In this document: positions 1-6,312 of the stretch, in pieces
Numbering within the stretch: position 1 is the stretch's first letter
Layout: each line of letters starts with the position of its first letter
Source of the DNA: Deltaproteobacteria bacterium RBG_13_61_14
Lineage (GTDB): Bacteria; RBG-13-61-14
NCBI GenBank assembly: GCA_001797815.1
Contig: MGQK01000017.1
Coordinates: 15,561 to 34,354, forward strand
Direction: 5' to 3'
Length of the DNA: 18,794 nt
Position numbers and translations under genes: made by a program
Notes under the pieces: model-generated
Told to the model about the DNA's origin: nothing
The model's database searches: none
Seen by the model: only the letters and a program-made list of their open reading frames with translations

Positions 1-831
1 GAGCAGATGGAGCGCACCCTCTACAACGCGATCCTCTCCGGCATCTCCCTGGACCAGCGCCGCTATTTTTACGGCAACCCGCTCGCCTCCCACGGCGAGC
101 ACGAGCGCCGGGAATGGTTCCTGGTGGCCTGCTGCCCGCCCAACCTCGCCCGGGTCCTGGCTTCACTCGAGCGCTACCTCTACGGGCAGAGCGAGGACGG
201 CGTCTGGGTGCATCAGTATGTCGGCGGCAGGGTCCGCTTCCCGCGGCCCGAGGGCGAGGCGGCGCTCCGGGTCGAGAGCGGATTCCCCTGGCAGGGCCAG
301 GCGCGGCTGCAAATGGAGGTGGAGCGGCCGATGCGCTTCGCCCTGCGCCTGCGGGTGCCGGCCTGGGCGAAGCAGGCGCAGGTCCGCGTGAACGGGAAGG
401 CGGTGGAGGAAAAAGCGGCGCCGGGAACCTACGCGGTCCTTGACCGGGACTGGCAAAGCGGCGATGTGGTGGAGCTGGAATTCCGGATGGAAACGGAAGC
501 GGTCTTTGCCCCGCCGCCGGTGAAAGAGAACCGGGGCCGGGCGGCGATCATGCGCGGCCCGCTGGTGTATTGTCTGGAGGACAAGGACAACGCCGCGCTG
601 GACGTGCATCGGCTGGGCCTCAGCCGGGATCCGAAATTCAGGACCGAGGCTGAACGCGGACTCTTAGAAGGGGTAACCCTGGTGAAAGGACTCACCGCCA
701 CCGGCCAAGAGTTTGTCGCCATCCCCTATTACGCCTGGGGCAACCGCGGCCGGGCGAACCTGGCCGTCTGGTTAATTTGGGGTCAGACCCCAAATGTTAG
801 ATTAAGCGGCGAAGAGGAGGAGGGATCATGA
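1..831 (+). CDS. GH127 beta-L-arabinofuranosidase (DUF1680), C-terminal part, 5' truncated by window
   Basis: The reading frame is open from base 1, so this is the last 276 codons of a longer gene. The family removes L-arabinofuranose from plant-type glycans. The fragment starts in the conserved ERTLYNAILSGISLD segment and then shows YGNPLAS and ACCPPNLARVLASL. In characterised GH127 enzymes that Cys-Cys pair binds zinc and includes the catalytic cysteine; here the codons are at 130-135. The other zinc ligands lie upstream, outside the window. The beta-sandwich tail follows (LRLRVPAWA, RGPLVYCLE, IPYYAWGNRG). The natural end is probably near LAVWL. The last residues, IWGQTPNVRLSGEEEEGS, are encoded by a palindromic repeat (772-805) and the next gene's ribosome site. 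The stop overlaps the following start as ATGA. Family assignment is secure; exact substrate is inferred. Confidence 0.88.
   Translation, partial: EQMERTLYNAILSGISLDQRRYFYGNPLASHGEHERREWFLVACCPPNLARVLASLERYLYGQSEDGVWVHQYVGGRVRFPRPEGEAALRVESGFPWQGQARLQMEVERPMRFALRLRVPAWAKQAQVRVNGKAVEEKAAPGTYAVLDRDWQSGDVVELEFRMETEAVFAPPPVKENRGRAAIMRGPLVYCLEDKDNAALDVHRLGLSRDPKFRTEAERGLLEGVTLVKGLTATGQEFVAIPYYAWGNRGRANLAVWLIWGQTPNVRLSGEEEEGS
772..805. repeat. Palindromic repeat, 7-base-deleted copy of the 3162-3202 element
   Basis: The core ATTTGGGGTC-A-GACCCCAAAT (775-795) is a perfect inverted repeat around base 785. It is followed by GTTAGATTAA, identical to the right arm of the element at 3162-3202. The left arm reads TTAAT then TTGGGGTC, so it lacks the seven bases CTAACAT present in the other copy. 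The repeat lies inside the 3' end of the GH127 frame. None of its remaining stops (773, 798, 803) is in that frame, so translation reads through. Confidence 0.85.
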
Positions 832-2336
832 AGATCAACATTGGCAGCTTTTTGACCAAGCGGGCCCTGCTCAGCCCGGACCAGGAGGGCCTGGTCTGCG
901 AGCAGGTGCGGCGGACCTTCAAAGAGCTCAACGCCCGGGCCAACCAGTTGGCCCATGCCCTGAGCGCGCTGGGCGTGGGCCACGGCGACCGGGTGGGCTT
1001 GCTCGCGCTGAACGAGCCGGAATATTTCGACTTGTTCTTCGGCCTGGGCAAGATCGGCGCGGTGCTGGTGCCGGTCAACTACCGGCTGGCCGCGCCGGAG
1101 ATGAGCTACATCCTCAACGATTGCGGAGCCAAGGTCTTCGTCTTGGGCAAGGAATACGCGGAGACGGTGAACTCGTTCCGCCGGGAGATCCCGGCCGAGC
1201 ACCTAATCGCGATCGGAGGCGCCACGCCGGAGTGGGCCAAGTCCTACGAGGCCCTGATCGCGAAGGAACCCGCGGCTGAGCCCGAGATCGTGGGCGGCGA
1301 CGACGACACCCTAACCATCCTCTACACCTCCGGCACCACCGGCCGGCCCAAGGGCGCTATGCTCACGCACCGGAATTATTTCTGGACCTCGGTCACCATG
1401 CAGGTTACCCTGGGCGACTGCGGGGACACCTTTTTGGTGGCGCTGCCCCTGTTCCACATCGGCGCCCTGGCCGGGGTGCCCATGTTCGTGCACTACGGCC
1501 AACGCGCGGTCTTGCTGCGCAGCTTTGACGCCAAGCGCTTTTTAGAGCTGATCCAGGAGGAAAAGGTCACCGGCTTCGGCTCGGTGCCGCAACTGCTGAT
1601 GTTCCTTAAGCTGGTGCCGGGGTTTGACAAGCGCATGTTCAAGACGGTGAAGATCATCCTGGTTTACGCGGCGCCGGTGCCGGTGGCGCTGATCCAGGAG
1701 TACGCAGAAGTAGGGATTGAGATCCGCCAGCTCTACGGGCTGACCGAGTGCACCGGCCCGGCCACGGTGATAGACTCGAAGCACGCCATCCCCAAGGCCG
1801 GCTCCTGCGGGCTGCCTTTCTTCCATAGCGACGTGCGCGTGGTCCGGGACGACGGCAGCGAGGTGGGACCCGAGGAGTTGGGCGAGGTGATCATGCGCGC
1901 GGACAATGTGATGAAGGGTTACTTGAACAAGCCCGAAGCTACGGCGGAGACCATCGTGGACGGCTGGCTCCACACCGGCGACATGGCCAAGCGAGACGCG
2001 GACGGCTTCCTCTACATCCTGGACCGCAAGAAGGACATGATTATTTCCGGCGGAGAGAACATTTACCCGGCGGAGATCGAGGACGCGATCCTGCACCATC
2101 CCCAGGTGGCGGACGTGGGCGTGATCGGGTATCCCGACCCCAAGTGGGGCGAGGCGATTAAGGCCATCGTGGTGAAGAAGCCGGGAGCGGCGCTGACCGA
2201 GGCCGAGCTGATCGAGTGGTGCCGGGACAAGATCGGCAAGTTCAAAATTCCCAAGCAGGTGGTCTTTGCCGACTCGATCCCGCGAACCCCGACGGGCAAG
2301 ATCCTCAAGCGGGAGCTCCGGCAGAAATACAATTGA
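828..2336 (+). CDS. AMP-forming acyl-CoA synthetase (FadD-like, ANL superfamily)
   Basis: This 502-residue protein activates a carboxylic acid with ATP and transfers it to CoA through an acyl-adenylate. It has the adenylation P-loop YTSGTTGRPKG (residues 166-176), the substrate-pocket segment QLYGLTECTG, the hinge block GWLHTGDMAKRDADGFLYILDRKKD running into ISGGENIYPAEIE, and the C-terminal PRTPTGKILK with the catalytic lysine at residue 491. All core motifs are intact and the length is normal for fatty or aromatic acyl-CoA ligases. The start follows GAGGAGG at good spacing and overlaps the upstream stop (ATGA), so translation is probably coupled to the GH127 gene. Substrate cannot be read from sequence; the best general guess is a medium/long-chain or aryl acid. 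A second, divergent ligase is at 14280. Confidence 0.93.
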   Translation: MKINIGSFLTKRALLSPDQEGLVCEQVRRTFKELNARANQLAHALSALGVGHGDRVGLLALNEPEYFDLFFGLGKIGAVLVPVNYRLAAPEMSYILNDCGAKVFVLGKEYAETVNSFRREIPAEHLIAIGGATPEWAKSYEALIAKEPAAEPEIVGGDDDTLTILYTSGTTGRPKGAMLTHRNYFWTSVTMQVTLGDCGDTFLVALPLFHIGALAGVPMFVHYGQRAVLLRSFDAKRFLELIQEEKVTGFGSVPQLLMFLKLVPGFDKRMFKTVKIILVYAAPVPVALIQEYAEVGIEIRQLYGLTECTGPATVIDSKHAIPKAGSCGLPFFHSDVRVVRDDGSEVGPEELGEVIMRADNVMKGYLNKPEATAETIVDGWLHTGDMAKRDADGFLYILDRKKDMIISGGENIYPAEIEDAILHHPQVADVGVIGYPDPKWGEAIKAIVVKKPGAALTEAELIEWCRDKIGKFKIPKQVVFADSIPRTPTGKILKRELRQKYN

Positions 2337-2399
2337 TCAAGGGCAAAAAGCTAAGCGGGCGCGCTTGCCGGCCGCGCCGGGCTGGGTTACCTTCATCTG

Positions 2400-3170
2400 A
2401 TGCGGACGCGAAGGACTAAATCGGACCGGACCCTGATCGGGATCACGCCGGACTTTGATCCGGCCGAGAAGATCCCGGTGCGGGCCCCGGGCGAGGGCAC
2501 CCTCTACCTCAAGGACCGCTACGTCCGCGCTTTCACCGATCTCGGCGCGGTGCCGGTGATCCTGCCCCTCCTGGCCAAGCCCGGGCTGATCGAGGGAATG
2601 CTGGAGCGGCTCGACGGTGTGGTCATCTCCGGCGGCGGCTTTGACATCCACCCCCGCCATTACGGCGAAGAGCCGATTGCACCTTTACATAGCATCAAGG
2701 AAAACCGCACCGACTTCGAGTTCGAGCTGTTGCGCCGGGCGCTCCGCCGCGACTTGCCGGTGCTCGGCATCTGCGGCGGCATGCAGGCGATTAACGTGGC
2801 CTTTGCCGGCAGCCTCTACCAGGACCTCGCCCGCCAGCGGCCGGAAAGCCTGCCCCACCAGCAAGAGGCCCCCAAGACCCAGCCTTCCCACTCGGTAACC
2901 GTGACGGCCGGCACCCTGCTGGCCCGAGTCCTGGGCCGAAAGAGCCGCGAGCGCGTGCTCCAGGTCAACAGCACCCATCACCAGGCGGTCAAAGAACTGG
3001 GCCGCGGGCTTCTGGTCAACGCCCGCTCGGAAGACGGCCTGGTCGAGGCCATGGCCAGTGTCAAGCACGGCTTCGTGCTCGGCGTGCAGTGGCACCCCGA
3101 GGTGATGGTGCCCGAATACCCGGAGCAAGTCCGCCTCTTCCGCGCCTTCGTGGCCGCCGCCTTAATCTAA
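2400..3170 (+). CDS. Peptidase C26 / gamma-glutamyl hydrolase-like class I glutamine amidotransferase
   Basis: This 256-residue protein belongs to the PuuD-like group, which hydrolyses gamma-glutamyl amides such as gamma-glutamyl-GABA. It shows the N-terminal GITPDF, the oxyanion-loop region VVISGGGFDIHPRHYGE, the nucleophile elbow LGICGGMQAINVAFAG (Cys125), the NSTHHQAVKELG segment, and VQWHPE with His232 and Glu234 completing the triad. The preceding gene ends 63 bases upstream. No strong ribosome site is visible before the ATG at 2400, so the start is somewhat uncertain; the conserved fold begins near residue 11. The stop codon (3168-3170) lies inside the palindrome at 3162-3202, which supplies the final residues. 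Other members act on folate polyglutamates or on gamma-glutamyl polyamines, so the substrate is open. Confidence 0.87.
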   Translation: MRTRRTKSDRTLIGITPDFDPAEKIPVRAPGEGTLYLKDRYVRAFTDLGAVPVILPLLAKPGLIEGMLERLDGVVISGGGFDIHPRHYGEEPIAPLHSIKENRTDFEFELLRRALRRDLPVLGICGGMQAINVAFAGSLYQDLARQRPESLPHQQEAPKTQPSHSVTVTAGTLLARVLGRKSRERVLQVNSTHHQAVKELGRGLLVNARSEDGLVEAMASVKHGFVLGVQWHPEVMVPEYPEQVRLFRAFVAAALI

Positions 3171-3202
3171 CATTTGGGGTCTGACCCCAAATGTTAGATT
3201 AA
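3162..3202. repeat. Perfect 41-base palindrome with stop codons in all six frames, between convergent genes
   Basis: Arm TTAATCTAACATTTGGGGTC (3162-3181), centre base T3182, then the exact reverse complement (3183-3202). Plus-strand stops begin at 3163, 3168, 3182, 3195 and 3200, covering all three frames. By symmetry the minus strand is covered by stops starting at 3201, 3196, 3169 and 3164. The C26 gene ends on the plus-strand TAA at 3168-3170, and the convergent TPR gene ends on the minus-strand TAA at 3201-3199. It may also act as a bidirectional transcription terminator, but no U-tract follows the stem. It resembles REP/RAYT-type palindromes; that family link is inferred. Confidence 0.93.
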
Positions 3203-5172
3203 CGGACGCGGTGTCTGGGGCGGGTCGGCCCAGGGGCGGGTCCTATTTTGATCCGGAGTTGATACATCTCCACCGCTTCCGGGCTGTCCGGGGCGATTCG
3301 CAGCACCGCTTCGATCTGGGCACGCGCCCGGCGCTGGTCTCCCATCTGGTAAAAGATCTTGGCCAGGTTGGCGTGCACTTGCACGTTGCCGGGTTCCCGG
3401 CGCAAGACCGCTTCCAGAGCGGCTACGGTCTCGGGGATCTGCTGGCGCAGGAAATAGACGCGGGCAATGTTCTTGAGGTAAAGGGTCTGGTCCGGGTTCA
3501 GGCGCGCGGCCTGGCGGTAATGGGCCAGGGCGTGGTCCAGGTCCTGCCTTTGCTCGGCCAGGTAACCGAGGTTGTTGATCACCGAGGCGTTGCGCGGTTC
3601 CAGGCGGCGGGCTTGGCCGAGCAGCGCCTCCGCCTCGGAGAATTGCTGACGGCGCAGGTCCACCGTGGCCAGGTAATTGAGGGCGAGCGCGGAATCGGGC
3701 CGGTCGCGGATCGCGGCCTGGCAATAACCCGCGGCATCGGTCAGCTCCGCCTGGCGGCTGGTCAGGGCGCAGAGATAAAAAAGCACTTCCCATCGGTCCG
3801 GCGCGTCCTTCTGAAGCGAGTCCAAGAAGGACTTGGCCGCGTCCAGTTGTCCTTGCGCAAGCGCCGTTTCCACCAGGGCCAGGCGGACCTGAAAATCATC
3901 GGGGAAGCGGGCCGCGGTCCGCACCAGGAGGGCCCGGCCGGCCTGTCCCTGGTTCTCGGCGATCAGGGCCAGGCCCAGGTCTTGCCAGGCGAGCGGCGAT
4001 TCCGGGAAATTGGAGACCTGCCCTCGCGCCCGGTCCAACTCTTTTTGATAGGTCCAGGCGCGTTCGGCGCTCAACCCCAGGAAACAGAGGGCGGCGATGC
4101 CGCACACCAGGGCCGCCACCCGGGTGGTGGTCTCGGGAAAAAACGATTCCATCCGCAGGCGGCGGATGATGCCATAGCTGAAAAACGAGAGCAGCAAAGG
4201 ACCGGCGAGATAAATACCGGGAAGCTGCCAGAGAGGGATGGCCGCGCCCAGCAGGCCGAGTAAATAGACGACATGCCAGAACCAGTGAGGCGGTTGAGAA
4301 GGGCGTGCAGAAAGGCGGGGGCCGAACCCCCAGGCGAACAGCAGGACGGCAAAAGCCAACGCTAAAGCCAAGAGCCAAGACCAGTTCCAGTGCGGGTTGG
4401 GGAAGAAAGCGGCGACCAGGGTCAGGACCCGGACCTCGCCGGCGACGGGATGGAGCAGAGCGGAGCGGAAAAAGTTTCCCCACGACTCGCCCAAGCCCAG
4501 GCCCAGAGCCAGGTCCACCAGGGAGACGAGAAAGAGCAGGACCAGGACTTCCCAGTTGCGCGGGACCGGCCGGGCCTGGAAGAGGATGGGCCAGGTGAGA
4601 GCGGCAAGCACGACCATGGCCGCGGGATGACAGCCCAGGGCGAGGAGGTAAAAGAGCACCCCGAAGAGGAGCGAGGCGGGCTGCTCGTGTTCGTCGGCCA
4701 AGGCGCGGCGGAGGAGGAGGAAGGCGATGGTGGCCCAGAAAGCGGCGAGGAGGATGGGACGGGTGAAGGCATTGGCGATGAGGTCGTTAAGGAAGGGGTG
4801 AAAGGCAAAGAGTGCGACCGGGGGCAGGATTTCCCAGAGCGCGTCCTTGCGGCGGAGCAGGTCCTGGAGGTCTTCTCCGGCCAGGACGAGGGCGAGGAAG
4901 AGGACCAGGGAGGAGACCAGGAAGAAATTGACCAGTCGGAAGCTGAGCGGGTTCGGGCTGAGGCGGTGCTGCTCGGCCAGGGACCACCAGCCCAGGAACT
5001 CTCCGGGCGCCCTCTGGAACAGGGACCAGTGATCCAGGGAGCGCAAGCTGGCGAAGGGGGCGGCGAGGATCTCGCGGTCGAGGCCGTGCCAGGGTGAATA
5101 AGCGGCCGGGAACAGGACCAGGCAGGAGACGATCCAGACCGCGGCCAGGAAAATCCAGAATTGCAGACGCAT
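3199..5172 (-). CDS. Polytopic membrane protein with C-terminal TPR repeats (possibly TMTC/GT-C-like)
   Basis: The predicted protein has 657 residues. It begins MRLQFWIFLAAVWIVSCLVLF, the first membrane segment, and continues with about ten hydrophobic segments to roughly residue 370. From about residue 385 to the end it is a run of tetratricopeptide repeats, for example SVINNLGYLAEQRQDLDHALAHYRQAARLNP, followed by further copies. Many membrane segments followed by a TPR domain is the architecture of TMTC-type protein O-glycosyltransferases and of related bacterial proteins, but I see no decisive catalytic motif. The frame stays open upstream to 5583, but that stretch overlaps the CPBP gene, so the ATG at 5172, with GGAG just before it, is preferred. 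The stop codon lies in the 3162-3202 palindrome. Membrane/TPR call is firm; enzymatic role is unproven. Confidence 0.85.
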   Translation of the reverse strand: MRLQFWIFLAAVWIVSCLVLFPAAYSPWHGLDREILAAPFASLRSLDHWSLFQRAPGEFLGWWSLAEQHRLSPNPLSFRLVNFFLVSSLVLFLALVLAGEDLQDLLRRKDALWEILPPVALFAFHPFLNDLIANAFTRPILLAAFWATIAFLLLRRALADEHEQPASLLFGVLFYLLALGCHPAAMVVLAALTWPILFQARPVPRNWEVLVLLFLVSLVDLALGLGLGESWGNFFRSALLHPVAGEVRVLTLVAAFFPNPHWNWSWLLALALAFAVLLFAWGFGPRLSARPSQPPHWFWHVVYLLGLLGAAIPLWQLPGIYLAGPLLLSFFSYGIIRRLRMESFFPETTTRVAALVCGIAALCFLGLSAERAWTYQKELDRARGQVSNFPESPLAWQDLGLALIAENQGQAGRALLVRTAARFPDDFQVRLALVETALAQGQLDAAKSFLDSLQKDAPDRWEVLFYLCALTSRQAELTDAAGYCQAAIRDRPDSALALNYLATVDLRRQQFSEAEALLGQARRLEPRNASVINNLGYLAEQRQDLDHALAHYRQAARLNPDQTLYLKNIARVYFLRQQIPETVAALEAVLRREPGNVQVHANLAKIFYQMGDQRRARAQIEAVLRIAPDSPEAVEMYQLRIKIGPAPGPTRPRHRVR

Positions 5173-5231
5173 GCTCCGGGATATTCTATACGATTTTGCT
5201 GGCCAAGGGAAACTGCAACGTTCAGCCCGAG

Positions 5232-5912
5232 TCAGGGACCGAAATGAAAGCTGGCCTGGGCGGCGATGAAGGTGAGGTTGGAAAGGGCGTGGAAGAGGAC
5301 GGGCGCGAGCAGGGAGCCGGTTCGTTCCCGCATCCAGCCGAAGAGCAGGGCGGGGAAAAAGATGGCGACTCGCACCCAGTTGACGGCCAGGAGCAAGTGG
5401 CAAAGCATGAAGAGGAGCGCGGTCAAGAAAAGCCCGGGGCCGAGTTCTGCTCCCCACAGCCGCCAGGGCCGGCCGAAGACGTGGTTCAGCCGGTCCTGGA
5501 GATAGCCGCGGAAGAAGACCTCTTCCGGGAGCGCGATGGCCAAGAACTGGACCAGGATCACATTGCCGAACGCGGGGGGCCACTCCAGATGGAAGGTCCG
5601 GCCCAGGTAGCGAAGCTGCACCAACCCCCAGACCAGATAAAAAGGCGGATAGGAGACCAGGACCCAGAACAACACGAGCATCAGGCTCTGGCCGAGAGGT
5701 GGCCGGCCAAGCCCGAGGGAGGACAGCGGGATCCGTTCTTGCCAGGCGATCAGGAGCGGGAGGTAGAGCCAGACCGCGGCGATGAGGAGTCCCCGGTTAT
5801 GCCGGACCCAGCTTGGTTGCCCATGCAGGATCAGGGTGGTGGCCGCCGCGGCGACGAGGGTGAAGGCGAGGGCCTCGATCAAGATCCGGCGGCGGGTGGC
5901 CGACGCGCTCAC
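5232..5912 (-). CDS. CPBP-family intramembrane glutamic protease (CAAX protease/Abi domain)
   Basis: This 226-residue membrane protein has the family's first motif EEVFFRGYLQ, whose Glu-Glu pair and Arg are characteristic of the glutamic protease site. The later motifs are LFMLCHLLLAVNW and a final transmembrane motif, PVLFHALSNLTF, with its conserved His. About seven hydrophobic segments are visible. Bacterial members process or degrade membrane proteins, and some give bacteriocin self-immunity. I chose the GTG at 5912. It overlaps the upstream stop as GTGA, while the longer ORF to 6023 would run through the zinc-ribbon gene. Translation is therefore probably coupled to that gene. The TPR membrane gene follows after 59 bases. 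No substrate can be named. Confidence 0.87.
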   Translation of the reverse strand: MSASATRRRILIEALAFTLVAAAATTLILHGQPSWVRHNRGLLIAAVWLYLPLLIAWQERIPLSSLGLGRPPLGQSLMLVLFWVLVSYPPFYLVWGLVQLRYLGRTFHLEWPPAFGNVILVQFLAIALPEEVFFRGYLQDRLNHVFGRPWRLWGAELGPGLFLTALLFMLCHLLLAVNWVRVAIFFPALLFGWMRERTGSLLAPVLFHALSNLTFIAAQASFHFGP

Positions 5913-6247
5913 TTGAGAATTTTGCGGAGCGATTCGCCGATGCTGGAGACCACGCTTTGATGGGCGTGGAGCAGGAGCTCCATTTCCCCGGCATCGAGCC
6001 AAATCCCCTGGCAGGATGGGCACTGATCAATCATCACGTGCTCGAACTGCTTCTCCTGGAGCTCGCCTCCGCACTTGGGGCACTTCATCCAGTGGGCTTC
6101 TTTTTCCTGCCGCTGGCGCGATTCCTCGCGCTCCTGGTTCAGCTTCTCCCGGAGCGAAGCCCGCTTCGTCAGTTCTTGCTCGGCAAAGTATTCTTCTTCC
6201 CTGGTCAACTTCTTCTTGCGCGGGTCCTGGGGCATCTTTTCGGCCAT
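5909..6247 (-). CDS. TFIIB-type zinc-ribbon protein (zf-TFIIB domain)
   Basis: This 112-residue protein has a highly charged, probably helical N-terminal half (LTREEEYFAEQELTKRASLR and on) followed by a zinc ribbon: CPKCGG (Cys56, Cys59) and CPSCQGIWLDAGEMELLL (Cys76, Cys79). The C-P-x-C-x-G-x-W-L-D-x-G-E signature is diagnostic of the bacterial zf-TFIIB family, whose molecular role is largely unknown despite the name. The start has GAGG upstream and a candidate promoter at 6284-6312. The stop overlaps the GTG of the CPBP protease gene (GTGA), so the two are probably co-translated. That pairing suggests a membrane-protein quality or processing role, which is inference only. Confidence 0.87.
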   Translation of the reverse strand: MAEKMPQDPRKKKLTREEEYFAEQELTKRASLREKLNQEREESRQRQEKEAHWMKCPKCGGELQEKQFEHVMIDQCPSCQGIWLDAGEMELLLHAHQSVVSSIGESLRKILK

Positions 6248-6283
6248 GGTCCAACCTCGAAAATGGAATTAATAATCGCCGGA

Positions 6284-6312
6284 ACTATAGCACGGTCAAG
6301 GCAGGGGTTCAA
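6284..6312 (-). promoter_or_regulatory. Candidate sigma70-type promoter for zinc-ribbon/CPBP/TPR genes
   Basis: On the minus strand TTGAAC (6312-6307) is followed by a 17-base spacer and TATAGT (6289-6284). It overlaps the end of the helicase gene and lies 37 bases before the zinc-ribbon start. It was found by eye only. Confidence 0.35.

Noticed and set aside
3162-3202. Classical rho-independent terminator
   Set aside because: The stem is not followed by a U-tract on either strand, so it is recorded as a repeat with possible termination activity.
3211-4263. Plus-strand 350-codon frame opposite the TPR domain
   Set aside because: The repeating pattern is the mirror of the TPR repeats; no independent signals.
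5173-5583. N-terminal extension of the TPR protein frame to 5583
   Set aside because: It overlaps the well-supported CPBP gene in another frame and lacks hydrophobic or conserved character; the ATG at 5172 begins directly at a membrane segment.
5913-6023. ATG start for the CPBP gene at 6023
   Set aside because: That extension runs through the zinc-ribbon coding sequence; the GTG at 5912 fits the overlap and the family length.
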